Shown: in pieces, positions 1-9,281 of the stretch
Numbering within the stretch: the first letter of the stretch is position 1
Layout of the letters: every line of letters begins with the position of its first letter
DNA from: a virus
DNA length: 64,000 nt
Strand: one strand, 5' to 3'
Virus record (IMG/VR): IMGVR_UViG_3300025137_005412
Coordinates: 1 to 64,000 of that record
Position numbers and translations under genes: made by a program
Notes under the pieces: generated by a model
The model's input: only the letters and a program-made list of their open reading frames with translations
Told to the model about the DNA's origin: nothing
Databases searched by the model: none

Positions 1-86
1 AAGTCAAAGAAGCTGCTGAAAAAGTCGAAGAAGTCGACAGATCCAAACTAAAAATTTACGAAGATTTTCTATCAAAAACGTTCTAA
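1..86 (+). CDS. C-terminal end of a gene cut by the window edge
   Basis: An open frame runs from the left edge to a TAA at 84-86. The visible 27 residues are strongly charged (K/E-rich, ending in KTF) and look like the helical tail of a longer protein. No domain can be named from so little. It lies 18 nt before the next start codon and is followed by its own -10-like box, so it probably ends the preceding transcription unit. Confidence 0.6.
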   Translation, partial: VKEAAEKVEEVDRSKLKIYEDFLSKTF

Positions 87-91
87 TGTGG

Positions 92-97
92 TATAAT
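92..97 (+). promoter_or_regulatory. -10 box (TATAAT) directly before the sugar cassette
   Basis: A perfect TATAAT ends 7 nt before the ATG at 105. Transcription normally starts about 7 nt after the hexamer, so the mRNA would begin at or next to the start codon. No Shine-Dalgarno sequence is visible. The same layout is seen at 19836, 22366, 42944 and 46909. Confidence 0.5.
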
Positions 98-104
98 CTA
101 CCTA

Positions 105-971
105 ATGAAGGTAAGTTTATTTACAGCGTACGGTGCTCTTAATTCTCCGCCAATATTCGATGCTCTTGCTAAAGGGATTACTGAGTCTGGCGACACTGTT
201 GTTTACAATGACAGGGATGCTGATGTTGCTGTTATTTGGAGTATTCTTTTCGCTGGCAGAATGGAGCCTAACAAAGACGTCTATGCTGATTTCAAAGCTA
301 GAGGAAAACCAGTCGTTGTCATCGAGGTCGGACAACTAAGAAGAGGCATTACCTGGAGATTAGGTATCAATGCAGTCAATAATTCAGGAATATTTCCAAA
401 ACCACCACACGAAAATACTAAAAGATGGGATAAGTTCAATATACCATTAAAGCCTTGGCGTGAATCTGGTATGTTTGATTATGTAGTTATAGCTACACAA
501 AGACAAGATAGTATGCAATGGCATGGATTACCACCAACTGAAAAATGGGTAGTGCAATGGATTGATGCTATAAAAAGATATTCAAAAAGACCTATTGTTG
601 TAAGACCACATCCAAGAGATTACCTTACTGATTTAACTTATGTAAGTTATAAACATCCAGACACATTAATATCTACACCTAAATCTATAAACGATAAAGA
701 CAGAATGGATTTTCCAGCACTGTTAGAAAGAACACATTTAGTTATTAATTGGTCTTCAGGACCAGCAGTAGAATCTATTATAAATGGTGTACCGGTTCTT
801 GTGAGTGAAGATTCATTTGCACACAGTGTCAGTACAGATTCAATAACACAAATCGATAATCCAAGTAAACCAGACAGAAAATATTGGTGTGAAAAAATGG
901 CATACACTGAATGGTACGAGGAAGAACTAGCGGAAGGAGAACCATGGAGATTACTGAAAGAACATCTTTAA
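105..971 (+). CDS. GT-B-like glycosyl/glycerophosphotransferase-type protein, copy 1
   Basis: This 288-residue protein is the first of three tandem genes with the same plan. The C-terminal half contains VVRPHPRDY (about residue 165), then VINWSSGPAVESIINGVPV (about 220-240). This layout, a basic HP motif followed by a Ser/Gly-rich loop and a G-x-P strand, is typical of the C-terminal nucleotide-sugar domain of capsule-polysaccharide and CDP-glycerol transferase-like GT-B proteins. The N-terminal half is divergent. It likely transfers a sugar or sugar-phosphate to a surface glycan, but donor and acceptor cannot be read. It opens the cassette leading into gmd and has a -10 box immediately upstream with no ribosome binding site. 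Family-level assignment is from motifs only. Confidence 0.55.
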   Translation: MKVSLFTAYGALNSPPIFDALAKGITESGDTVVYNDRDADVAVIWSILFAGRMEPNKDVYADFKARGKPVVVIEVGQLRRGITWRLGINAVNNSGIFPKPPHENTKRWDKFNIPLKPWRESGMFDYVVIATQRQDSMQWHGLPPTEKWVVQWIDAIKRYSKRPIVVRPHPRDYLTDLTYVSYKHPDTLISTPKSINDKDRMDFPALLERTHLVINWSSGPAVESIINGVPVLVSEDSFAHSVSTDSITQIDNPSKPDRKYWCEKMAYTEWYEEELAEGEPWRLLKEHL

Positions 972-1750
972 TACAACCACGTCCATCACCAAAGATGGAT
1001 AGAATATTTGCTGCACTACAGGAAGGTTGGCCTAAAGCTAACATAAATGATGGTATGGCAAAACAATATGTTCTATGGGGATTGATAGGTGAAAATCCTA
1101 GAATAATGCAATCAGATCCATACATATTTTGTGATATGCCTTATAACGGTAGATACAATCCAAAAAATGAAGATTGGGATAATACATTTTGGAGATGGTG
1201 TTTTAATAGTTTACATGATCATAGAAGATTAAATGTACCTGCAGATAGATTTTTAGCATGGGAAAATTATGAAGTAAAACCATGGGATACAAGTGGTGAA
1301 CATATATTAATATGTCCATCTTCACAGACAATGACACACTACATGACTGGTAAGACAGTTGAACAATGGGTACAAGAAGTAGTTGACTATGTATCAGAAC
1401 AAACAAACAGACCTATAAAATTAAGATTAAAACCAAGACGTAATGGTACATCTGGACCAGCAGCTCGGCCAAAAAGAAGTATTGAAGAAGATTTAGAGAA
1501 CGCTTATTGTGTTATTACTGAAGGTTCATTAACATCAATTGATGCATTGAAAGCCGGTGTACCTGTAATATCTACTAACAAAAAGTTTGCACCATCTGCT
1601 TGGTGTAGCAACTCTTTACATCAAATAAATAATATAAAACTATATGATAGAGAACAGCTATTTTATAATCTAGCTTATAAACAATACTCTATTAAAGAAA
1701 TGCGCGAAGGAATTTGTTATGAAAATAGTAAGCTATACCTCGTCAATTAA
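944..1750 (+). CDS. GT-B-like transferase-type protein, copy 2
   Basis: I place the start at ATG 944 (268 aa) because AAGGAG sits 6-7 nt upstream; an ATG at 911 in the same frame lacks one. The gene overlaps copy 1 by 28 nt. The protein carries ILICPSSQTMTHYM, KLRLKPR, and YCVITEGSLTSIDALKAGVPV near the C terminus, the same Ser-loop plus GVPV arrangement as its neighbours. Sequence identity to the flanking copies is low outside these motifs, so the three are old paralogues or members of one superfamily, not a recent duplication. The predicted role is glycan transfer in the same pathway. Confidence 0.5.
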   Translation: MEITERTSLIQPRPSPKMDRIFAALQEGWPKANINDGMAKQYVLWGLIGENPRIMQSDPYIFCDMPYNGRYNPKNEDWDNTFWRWCFNSLHDHRRLNVPADRFLAWENYEVKPWDTSGEHILICPSSQTMTHYMTGKTVEQWVQEVVDYVSEQTNRPIKLRLKPRRNGTSGPAARPKRSIEEDLENAYCVITEGSLTSIDALKAGVPVISTNKKFAPSAWCSNSLHQINNIKLYDREQLFYNLAYKQYSIKEMREGICYENSKLYLVN

Positions 1751-2693
1751 AGCGAGTAAGAGGCTAAACGCCCACAATCCAATCACATCCGCCTTAGATG
1801 CAATAGTGTCTGCTGCAAATAATTCTAAAGGTGAATTTGTAGCATATAAACATGAAGGTACTAATACAGTAGGAGGTGATGTAGGATTTTGTTTTGGTTC
1901 ATATACACAGAGAAAACTTGAAGTTGAAAGAGCGGTATTAATTAGAAATATTGAAGCTGCAAAACAACCATGCTTTTTTCTAGATTCAGCAGCATTCTCA
2001 ACACACATTAGAAACTCACTTAATAGTAGTGAAACATTTATGTTTAGGCTTGGTCTTAATTCATGTACTGGTGAAGGTGTATTTTGGAATAGACCATTAC
2101 CATCTGAAAGATATGATGCTATGAAAAAGCAATTTAACTTTACAGAAAAGGATCCACAAAATAATGTCACAGGACCAATTGTATTTCTTGCACAAACAGA
2201 AACAGGTTGGCAGTTTGATGATTTAGAACCATACTATAAGTTTGCTAATAAGACACTTAAAGAGATAAGAGAACATACAGATAGAAAAATTATCTATAGA
2301 ACACATCCAAAATTAGATCCAAGATCACCATTAGAAAAATGTATTGAAGGTATTGAAAATCTTGAAGTACATAATTGTCCAGTATCAAGACGAACACTAT
2401 TTGAATCATTAGACGGTGCTTATGCCGTCGTAACTCACAGCTCATCAGGTGCACTAGAAGCGGTGCTTGAAGGATTACCTACATTTGCAATGAGTCCAAG
2501 AACATTTGGTTCTCCAATGTATCTTACAGACATAAGTAAAATAGGAAATGCATTCCATGAATTCGCTTGGAATGAAAGACAACAATGGCTATATAACCTT
2601 GCGTATACATCTTGGAGTGTAGAAGAACTGAAAACTATTGAGGTTCTAAGGTATTATACTAATATGCTCAAAGGAATAGAAAATGAAAAATAA
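1719..2693 (+). CDS. GT-B-like transferase-type protein, copy 3
   Basis: This is the longest of the three (324 aa). It starts inside the end of copy 2 (32 nt overlap) behind AAGGAA. Motifs: [16 protein letters not shown] (about 185-200) and [21 protein letters not shown] (about 233-253), the clearest version of the HP motif and SSGALEA donor-binding loop seen in capsule-type GT-B enzymes. It overlaps gmd by 11 nt, so it is translationally coupled to nucleotide-sugar synthesis. A glycosyltransferase role fits sequence and context; specificity is unknown. Confidence 0.55.
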   Translation: MKIVSYTSSIKASKRLNAHNPITSALDAIVSAANNSKGEFVAYKHEGTNTVGGDVGFCFGSYTQRKLEVERAVLIRNIEAAKQPCFFLDSAAFSTHIRNSLNSSETFMFRLGLNSCTGEGVFWNRPLPSERYDAMKKQFNFTEKDPQNNVTGPIVFLAQTETGWQFDDLEPYYKFANKTLKEIREHTDRKIIYRTHPKLDPRSPLEKCIEGIENLEVHNCPVSRRTLFESLDGAYAVVTHSSSGALEAVLEGLPTFAMSPRTFGSPMYLTDISKIGNAFHEFAWNERQQWLYNLAYTSWSVEELKTIEVLRYYTNMLKGIENEK

Positions 2694-3708
2694 GAAGGCA
2701 ATTATTACGGGTATTACTGGACAGGATGGTCCATATCTTGCTGATCTTTTATTAGAAAATGGTTATGAAGTTCATGCTATTAGAAGAAGAGGTGCAACAG
2801 ATAATACTACAAGAATTAAACACATATTAGACCATGAAAATTTTTGGCTACACTATGGTGATCTTACTGATTCATCAAGTTTAGTTAAGATTGTGAATAT
2901 GGTTCAACCAGATGAAATTTATAACTTAGGTGCAATGTCACATGTAAGAATATCTTTTGATATTCCTGAATACACTGGAGATACTGGTGGTTTAGGCGTG
3001 ACTAGAATGCTTGAAGCTATACGATCAGCTGGTTTAGAAAAGACATGTAAATTTTATCAAGCATCAACATCTGAGCTATACGGAAAAGTAGTTGAAACAC
3101 CACAAACTGAAACAACACCATTTTGGCCAAGATCGCCTTATGGTGTTGCTAAGTTATATGCTTATTGGATTGTAAGAAACTATAGAGAATCGTATGGTAT
3201 GTTTGCAGCTAATGGTATCTTATTCAATCATGAATCACCTAAACGAGGTGATGATTTTGTGACACAAAAGATTGTTAAAGGTGCAGTAGATATATCTTAT
3301 GGTGATCAAAAGAAACTTACGCTTGGTAATTTAGATGCACAAAGAGATTGGGGACATGCAAAAGATTATGTAAAAGGTATGTGGTTAATGATGCAACAAG
3401 ATAAACCTGAAGATTATGTATTAGCTACTGGCGAAATACATTCAGTTAGAGAATGTTGTGAGTATGTATTTAAAAAATTAGGAATGCCATTAAGATGGGT
3501 AGGCAAAGGTATCGAAGAAAAAGGATACTCAGGCGATAAACTTATGATTGATTGTAGTGAAGAATTCTATAGACCAGCTGAAGTACAATTACTACATGGT
3601 GATTCTACAAAGGCTCAAGAAGAATTAGGTTGGGAATTTGAACACGATTTTTATTCACTTATGAATGATATGATTGATTCAGCATTAATGAAACATTTAG
3701 TAAAATGA
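2683..3708 (+). CDS. gmd: GDP-mannose 4,6-dehydratase
   Basis: This converts GDP-D-mannose to GDP-4-keto-6-deoxy-D-mannose, the entry step to fucose, colitose, perosamine and rhamnose-type sugars. It is an extended SDR of 341 aa, close to the usual length. The N terminus has the NAD(P) motif ITGITGQDG (residues 8-16) followed by RRRG, which binds the NADP phosphate in this family. The catalytic region has STSELYG and then [10 protein letters not shown], giving the Tyr-x3-Lys pair (about residue 157). [10 protein letters not shown] is the family signature. It overlaps genes on both sides by 4-11 nt. The following gene consumes its product, which makes the assignment firm. Confidence 0.93.
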   Translation: MKNKKAIITGITGQDGPYLADLLLENGYEVHAIRRRGATDNTTRIKHILDHENFWLHYGDLTDSSSLVKIVNMVQPDEIYNLGAMSHVRISFDIPEYTGDTGGLGVTRMLEAIRSAGLEKTCKFYQASTSELYGKVVETPQTETTPFWPRSPYGVAKLYAYWIVRNYRESYGMFAANGILFNHESPKRGDDFVTQKIVKGAVDISYGDQKKLTLGNLDAQRDWGHAKDYVKGMWLMMQQDKPEDYVLATGEIHSVRECCEYVFKKLGMPLRWVGKGIEEKGYSGDKLMIDCSEEFYRPAEVQLLHGDSTKAQEELGWEFEHDFYSLMNDMIDSALMKHLVK

Positions 3709-4892
3709 CAATAAAATATCCTTTAAGCTGCGATACTTGGAATAACCAAGAAATCGGAGCAATCAATAGAGTTATGAGAAATGGCCGTTATACTATGGGT
3801 CCAGAAGTTGTTAAGTTTGAAGAAGAGTTTGCTGGATATATGGGTGTAAACCATGCAAGAATGGTAAACAGTGGTTCATCAGCAAATTTACTTATGATTG
3901 CTTCAGCAATATTCTCACCTGAATATGATTTAAAAGCTGGTGATAAAGTTATTGTACCATCAGTATCTTGGTCAACTACATATTATCCATTACAACAGTA
4001 TGGTTTAGAACTTGTATTTGTAGATGTAGATCTATACACTCTTAATTTATGTCCTACAAAGACTGCTCAGGCACTCGAGGAAATTGAAGGTATCAAGGCA
4101 ATATTAACTGTAAACTTACTTGGTAATCCATCACAGATTGATGAATTAAAAGACCTAGCAGACAACTATAGTATACTTTTATTTGAAGATAATTGCGAAT
4201 CATTTGGTTCAAGTTTTGAAGGTAAAATGATGGGTACTTATGGTTCTATGGGTACACATTCATTCTTCTTTAGTCATCATCTTCAAACTATGGAAGGTGG
4301 TATGATACTTACTAATTCTGAAGAGACTGCTCAATACATTGACTCTCTTAGAGCTCATGGATGGTTAAGAACTTTACCTGATAAGAATTTTATTCATGAT
4401 AAAACAGGTGATCCATTTGAAGATAGCTTTAGATTTGTATTACCAGGTTATAGTGTAAGACCACTTGAAATGAGTGGTGCTATTGGTCAAGTACAACTTG
4501 CTAAATGGCCTGAAATGATGAAGCAAAGAGTAAAGAATGCTGAGTATTTTAAATGGAAGTTTGAAACTTTACCTATCATCATACAAAAAGAAATTGGTAT
4601 ATCATCGTGGTTTGGATTCTCATGTATAGTACCACATATAATTGGTAGAAAAAAATTCACAGATGCATTACAAGAAGGTGGTGTAGAGATCAGACCGATT
4701 GTAGCAGGTAATTTTTTAAGAAATCCAGTTATGAAACATATTGACCATCAGATAAGTGGTACTATGGAAAATGCAGATACTATTCATGATCAAGGATTCT
4801 TTTTAGGAAATGATTCAGAAGATATTAGAGAAAAAATAGATCATGCTTATAATATTATCAATGCAGTAATTCTTGACGGAGGTATGGAATGA
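3705..4892 (+). CDS. colD: PLP-dependent sugar 3-dehydratase of the ColD type (His in place of Lys)
   Basis: A fold-type I DegT/DnrJ/EryC1/StrS family protein of 395 aa. Aminotransferases of this family hold PLP through a Lys in SFxxxKxxxxGEGG. Here the motif reads [14 protein letters not shown] (about residues 185-198), with His-His where the Lys should be. That replacement is the hallmark of GDP-4-keto-6-deoxy-mannose 3-dehydratase (ColD) and of the RfbH/E1 3-dehydrases. Other family features are conserved: [10 protein letters not shown] near 55-65, VDVDLYTLN, and ED-N-x-ES for PLP-ring binding. Directly after gmd, its substrate would be the Gmd product and its product GDP-4-keto-3,6-dideoxymannose. 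A C3/C5 reductase-epimerase (ColC) is not obvious here. The alternative is another His-type 3-dehydrase on a different nucleotide sugar. Confidence 0.75.
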   Translation: MTIKYPLSCDTWNNQEIGAINRVMRNGRYTMGPEVVKFEEEFAGYMGVNHARMVNSGSSANLLMIASAIFSPEYDLKAGDKVIVPSVSWSTTYYPLQQYGLELVFVDVDLYTLNLCPTKTAQALEEIEGIKAILTVNLLGNPSQIDELKDLADNYSILLFEDNCESFGSSFEGKMMGTYGSMGTHSFFFSHHLQTMEGGMILTNSEETAQYIDSLRAHGWLRTLPDKNFIHDKTGDPFEDSFRFVLPGYSVRPLEMSGAIGQVQLAKWPEMMKQRVKNAEYFKWKFETLPIIIQKEIGISSWFGFSCIVPHIIGRKKFTDALQEGGVEIRPIVAGNFLRNPVMKHIDHQISGTMENADTIHDQGFFLGNDSEDIREKIDHAYNIINAVILDGGME

Positions 4893-5647
4893 GTAAATAT
4901 TCAGTAGTAATGACATTAGGTCCACACAATTGGAAACAATATGGTTCTAAATCTGTAGAAGCTTTTGACAAATATTGGCCTAAAGATATTAATCTATATG
5001 TTTATTTTGAAGGTACACCACCAGACTTTTCTTCTGAAAGAGTACATTTCTTAGATTACAATGCAGAAATACCAGAACATAAAAAATTCATGGAAAGAAA
5101 TAAAGACAGGCATCCACACGTTAATGATGTGCATGTAAATAACATCACACACCAGGCAAGTAAATTTGCTTTTAAAGTATATGCACAATTACAAGAATTA
5201 GATTCACCAAAAACTAGATATGTAATTTATCTTGATGGTGATAACGTGACTATGAAAGATATAAAAGAGGATCTATTAGCAAAATTAGTAAATGATGAAG
5301 TATACTTATCTTTTGTAAACAGAATGCCTGCAAAATATACTGAAACAAGTATTATGATATGGGATACAGAGAACGAATACCACGCAGAATGGTGTAAGAC
5401 ATATCGATCTATGTATGATGATGATAATATATTTCAATATCCAGCTTGGCACGATTGTATTGCATTTGACGAGACAACATTTCCCATGATTAAAGCAAAG
5501 AAAATTAAAGCAATTGACTTAGGCTTTGGTGCACCATCTAAACATCCACTCGTTGTTGGACCATTAGGTGAATACTTTGACCATTTAAAAGGTCCATCAA
5601 GAAAACAATTAGGTTATTCTAAGGAAAGAAAGCATGCAGGATTTTAA
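4889..5647 (+). CDS. DxD glycosyltransferase-like protein (GT-A)
   Basis: A 252-aa protein starting 4 nt inside colD (ATGA overlap). YVIYLDGDNVTM near residue 112-123 is a hydrophobic strand ending in D-G-D, as expected of a GT-A metal/nucleotide-binding DxD. It is followed by LSFVNRMPAKYTETSIMIWD and a late WHDCIAFDE segment, compatible with an acceptor site. No family can be named with certainty. It sits with two further DxD proteins, so sequential sugar addition is the likely job. Confidence 0.55.
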   Translation: MSKYSVVMTLGPHNWKQYGSKSVEAFDKYWPKDINLYVYFEGTPPDFSSERVHFLDYNAEIPEHKKFMERNKDRHPHVNDVHVNNITHQASKFAFKVYAQLQELDSPKTRYVIYLDGDNVTMKDIKEDLLAKLVNDEVYLSFVNRMPAKYTETSIMIWDTENEYHAEWCKTYRSMYDDDNIFQYPAWHDCIAFDETTFPMIKAKKIKAIDLGFGAPSKHPLVVGPLGEYFDHLKGPSRKQLGYSKERKHAGF

Positions 5648-6302
5648 AGTCTTTATTGGTTATGATTCAAGAGAAGATATAGCTTATCAGGTTTGTAGGC
5701 ATTCTATACTTAAACATAATCCCGATGTAGAAGTAGTACCACTTAAATTACATGAATTAAGAGAACAAGGTTTTTATACTAGAGCTGATGATAAGAAAGG
5801 TTCTACAGAATTTACTATTTCAAGATTCTTATGTCCAGCACTCATGAATTATCATGGATATGCTTTATTTATGGATTGTGATATGATAGTTCAAGCAGAT
5901 GTAAAACATATATTTAAAGAAGCATGTGGTGAGTTTGATTTATCTTGTGTACAGCATGATTATAATCCAAAAAGCATGACAAAGATGGATGGTAAGATGC
6001 AACATGCATATCCAAGAAAAAACTGGTCAAGTGTTATGTTGTTTAATAATGAAAAATGTACAGATCTTACACCAGAATTAGTAAATACAGAAACACCACT
6101 TTATCTACATAGAATGTTATGGGCAGAAAAAGTTGGTAAATTAAATCATAAATGGAATCATCTAATTGGTTATTATGAAAAACCAGAAGATGCTTTGATT
6201 GTACATTATACAGATGGTGGTCCATGGTTTGAGAACTATAGAAACTGTGAATATGCCGATGTATGGAAACAACATGTAAAAGAATGGTTAGAACTTGATT
6301 AA
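5634..6302 (+). CDS. GT8-like glycosyltransferase
   Basis: 222 aa, overlapping the previous gene by 14 nt. The N-terminal VFIGYDSREDIAYQVCRHSI resembles family-8-like transferases (GYDxRE). ALFMDCDMIVQADV (about 80-93) supplies the D-C-D metal-binding motif. The C-terminal half has KWNHLIGYYE and LIVHYTDGGPW; the latter corresponds to the late His-x-Gly/Asp element that binds the diphosphate in GT8 enzymes. It is probably cytosolic. Donor and acceptor are unknown. Confidence 0.7.
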   Translation: MQDFKVFIGYDSREDIAYQVCRHSILKHNPDVEVVPLKLHELREQGFYTRADDKKGSTEFTISRFLCPALMNYHGYALFMDCDMIVQADVKHIFKEACGEFDLSCVQHDYNPKSMTKMDGKMQHAYPRKNWSSVMLFNNEKCTDLTPELVNTETPLYLHRMLWAEKVGKLNHKWNHLIGYYEKPEDALIVHYTDGGPWFENYRNCEYADVWKQHVKEWLELD

Positions 6303-6996
6303 TGTAGTTTGCGTAAATTGGGGTACTAAGTATCCTAAATCATATACAGAACGATTGTACAATATGGTCAAGCGTAATACAACACGTGACTTTAATTTCT
6401 ATGTGTTAACAGATCAACACATTTATAAAGAACCAATAAAGACAATTGAACTAAAATCTGGTATGACCGGTTGGTGGAATAAACTTCAGATGTTTGATAG
6501 AGAAGTAATGCCAGAAGGTGAGTATCTATACTTTGATTTAGATGTAGTAATAGTAGATAATATTGATTGCTTCTTTGATTCACCAAAGTTTGGTATACTA
6601 AGAGATTTTATTAGACCTGATGATGGTTTACTTCCTGGTAAAGAGTATAATTCATCAATATTAAGGTTCAATAATTTTGAATATTCCTCAATCTATGAGT
6701 ATTATCTATCTAATAAGCAGGTATTTCATGGTATGCAAAAACAAATTAACTTCTTTGGTGATCAAAATGTTATCAGTAGTTATTTTAATGCTTATCCCGA
6801 TTACGTTAAGCCATTCCCAGATGAATGGTCATGGTCTTATAAAAAAGGAGTTGTACGAGGTGCCACTGCAGGAGATCGAAGTGAAATGTTTGGAAGAAAA
6901 ATTCCTGATGGCGGGAAGATCTGTGTATTCCACGGAGAACCTAATCCTGAACAGGTGCTGGACAAACATGATTGGATAAAGGAGAACTATAAATGA
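6295..6996 (+). CDS. DxD glycosyltransferase-like protein
   Basis: 233 aa starting with TTG at 6295 (8 nt overlap); no ATG lies nearby in frame that keeps the first strand INVVCVNWGTKY. It has KLQMFDREVMPEGEYLYFDLDVVIVD, giving D-L-D near residue 80, then KEYNSSILRFNN and a C-terminal KICVFHGEPNP. This order is typical of small GT-A transferases found in T4-like marine phages and bacterial capsule loci. It closes the run of three DxD transferases. Confidence 0.6.
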   Translation: MINVVCVNWGTKYPKSYTERLYNMVKRNTTRDFNFYVLTDQHIYKEPIKTIELKSGMTGWWNKLQMFDREVMPEGEYLYFDLDVVIVDNIDCFFDSPKFGILRDFIRPDDGLLPGKEYNSSILRFNNFEYSSIYEYYLSNKQVFHGMQKQINFFGDQNVISSYFNAYPDYVKPFPDEWSWSYKKGVVRGATAGDRSEMFGRKIPDGGKICVFHGEPNPEQVLDKHDWIKENYK

Positions 6997-7199
6997 ACCA
7001 ATTAAATGAAGAGATGGTGCAAGCCTTAGCACTTAAATTTGAAGGTCTTAAACAAGCACACATTGTAAATGTTAAAACGCTTTTACATAATGGTGTAGGT
7101 GTAGCTGAGCATCCTGATAGTGTATTAACTGTTGAAGGTGAAATTGCAAAGGTTGCAGAATATGATGATAAGCTTGAAGCACTTAAAAAATATTTCTAA
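6993..7199 (+). CDS. small conserved-looking phage protein
   Basis: 68 aa, ATGA-coupled to the preceding transferase and overlapping the next start by 1 nt, so it is almost certainly translated. It is predicted helical and charged, with repeated Leu and Glu/Lys and no Cys or membrane segment. No function is recognised. Its position suggests a small accessory or linker protein for the cassette. Confidence 0.5.
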   Translation: MNQLNEEMVQALALKFEGLKQAHIVNVKTLLHNGVGVAEHPDSVLTVEGEIAKVAEYDDKLEALKKYF

Positions 7200-8053
7200 T
7201 GGCATTTGAAAATAAAAAGATTTGTATAACGGGTCACACTAAAGGTGTTGGCAAGGCTATTAAAGATAGGCTTGAAGCTAATCACTATACAGTTGTTGGT
7301 GGTTCAAGATCTAATGGTGTAAATGTAGGTAAAGCTAAATCAGTAATTAATTGGGTACTTTCTGAAAACCCTGATATCTTTATTAATAATGTATATTGGC
7401 CTGATTCACAAGCAAAGATTTGTTATCAACTTTATAATAAATGGCAAAGTGAAAAGAAACATATTATCAATATGAGTTCTACTAGCGGTATGGCTCATAC
7501 TAATTTTAGTGAAATGGCAAATAGTGATATCACTAGATCATTTTATAACGAGTTCTGGGGACCATACGTATCAGAAAAAAATAGATTAGAATTTATTAGT
7601 AAACAATTAGCTCATAAATTTAGTAGAAGATTTCCATGTAAGGTCACAGCTTTAATGCCTGGATTTGTAGATACTAATGCAGTTGCTTTATTCAAACCAG
7701 TATTTACACCTGAAAGTTTCTTAACTGCTGAAGAAGTTGCTCAACAAGTTCATTGGCTTATTGAACAACCTGATCATATTCAAGTTCAATCATTAGCTTT
7801 TGGTACATACTTTGAAATATCACAAGCAGCAGCAAGACAAAGATTAAAAGACTTTGATAATATGGTAGAGAATCAACAAAACAATGCTTATGGCCTTGAT
7901 GAAGAAGCAGTTGAAGCGGGTAAAGAAGGTAGAGGAGCATTAAAGAAACTTATTAATGAAAGAATCTATAAGACTACAGCAGAAGCAAGTAGAAAAGTGA
8001 AAGATTCAGTTGAACAATTAAGTCAGGAGTCATTCGATGGCAAAGACGAATAG
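7199..8053 (+). CDS. short-chain dehydrogenase/reductase
   Basis: 284 aa. The Rossmann motif TGHTKGVGKAI (10-20) matches TGxxxGxG, with NNVYWPDSQ replacing NNAG, INMSSTSGMA carrying the catalytic Ser, and YVSEK giving Tyr-x3-Lys (about 130). All catalytic elements are therefore present. The C-terminal 60 residues extend beyond the usual SDR core and are charged. It overlaps the following beta-ketoacyl synthase by 17 nt. That pairing suggests a beta-ketoacyl (FabG-like) reductase, but a nucleotide-sugar ketoreductase acting after Gmd/ColD is equally compatible. Confidence 0.75.
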   Translation: MAFENKKICITGHTKGVGKAIKDRLEANHYTVVGGSRSNGVNVGKAKSVINWVLSENPDIFINNVYWPDSQAKICYQLYNKWQSEKKHIINMSSTSGMAHTNFSEMANSDITRSFYNEFWGPYVSEKNRLEFISKQLAHKFSRRFPCKVTALMPGFVDTNAVALFKPVFTPESFLTAEEVAQQVHWLIEQPDHIQVQSLAFGTYFEISQAAARQRLKDFDNMVENQQNNAYGLDEEAVEAGKEGRGALKKLINERIYKTTAEASRKVKDSVEQLSQESFDGKDE

Positions 8054-9281
8054 ATTAGCCGTAACTGGTGTTGCTATTGCAGATTGTATGGGCGATGATG
8101 GTATTGAAAATAATTTCAATAGATATATGGCAAATGATACATCTCATCCGATGGATATTGAGAATATCAAACAATCAATTACTGAAAAAGGTTTACTAAG
8201 AAAAGCACTTACTAAATATTATGATAGATCATCAATGGCTATTATTGATCTTGTTGATAAAGCTATTAATATGGCAGACTTAGATGTCAAGTCAGATACT
8301 GAAGCACCTATCATGACTGGTACAACAAGAGGTCCTATTACTTCTACACTTGAATACTTTAAACAATATTGGTTTGAGAAATGGAAAGAAGAATTTGAAA
8401 CAGATCCAACAAAGAAACAAGAAATCTATGCAGGTCTAATTAAAAAGTTTCAAAGAATGAATCCATATTTTCTTTTAAATGTAAATGTAGATTTTATTCA
8501 AACACAATTAAGTGCTCATTACGGTATCAATGGTCCAGTATTTCAATCAGCAGCAACATGTAGTAGTGGTATTTACCTATTAGATATTGCTAAGGCTTAT
8601 TTAGATAGAGGTAATAAGTATGCTATTCTTACCGGTTATGAACAACTTGATGCTCATGAATTAACAAGATGGTTCTTTATGTCATTAGGTGCAGCAGCTC
8701 CTAGCGGTGTTTGTAGACCATTTGATAATAATAGAGACGGTACAGTATTAAAGAATTCGTATGCAGCTATGATTGTAGAACGAGAAGATGAAGCTAAGAA
8801 AAGAGGTGCAACAATCTTAGCTTATGTTGAAGATGTAAGAAATAGAAATGATGCCGGTCATGCATTAGCACCAGCTGAAGATGGTAAAGCATATCGCATT
8901 GCATTGGAATCCTTAATGAAAGACAAAGACATTACGTATGATGATATTGATTACGTAAATGCGCACGCCACAGGTACTCCAAAAGGTGATGAGATAGAAC
9001 TTAATACACTTAAAGATTATCTTAAAAAAGATACAGTAGTTTCTGCATTGAAAGGTCATATTGGCCACGCTATGGGTGCGTGTTCTTTAGCAGAAATGAC
9101 ATATACTATTATGATGATGAATAAAGGTATTGCTTTACATACGGCACATTTAACCGATCCATGTGATGATTACTTTAATCTTATTACAGAACCAAAAGAA
9201 ATGGAAATTAAGTATGCACTTAAGAATAGTTTTGGTTTTGGTGGTAGATCTTCCGTGGCATTACTATCGAAAGCAGATTAA
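8037..9281 (+). CDS. beta-ketoacyl-ACP synthase (FabF/KAS II-like)
   Basis: A thiolase-fold condensing enzyme of 414 aa, the normal FabF length. The complete Cys-His-His triad is visible: SAATCSSGIYLLD (Cys near 175), VNAHATGTPKGD (His near 308) and LKGHIGHAMGAC (His near 343). The glycine-rich end NSFGFGGRSSVALL is also present. The enzyme extends an acyl chain by Claisen condensation using malonyl-ACP. A complete condensing enzyme is unusual in a phage. The neighbouring SDR could reduce its product, and the surrounding glycosyltransferases suggest an acyl group for a lipid or glycan. I see no ACP or malonyl transferase in the window. Confidence 0.88.
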   Translation: MAKTNRLAVTGVAIADCMGDDGIENNFNRYMANDTSHPMDIENIKQSITEKGLLRKALTKYYDRSSMAIIDLVDKAINMADLDVKSDTEAPIMTGTTRGPITSTLEYFKQYWFEKWKEEFETDPTKKQEIYAGLIKKFQRMNPYFLLNVNVDFIQTQLSAHYGINGPVFQSAATCSSGIYLLDIAKAYLDRGNKYAILTGYEQLDAHELTRWFFMSLGAAAPSGVCRPFDNNRDGTVLKNSYAAMIVEREDEAKKRGATILAYVEDVRNRNDAGHALAPAEDGKAYRIALESLMKDKDITYDDIDYVNAHATGTPKGDEIELNTLKDYLKKDTVVSALKGHIGHAMGACSLAEMTYTIMMMNKGIALHTAHLTDPCDDYFNLITEPKEMEIKYALKNSFGFGGRSSVALLSKAD

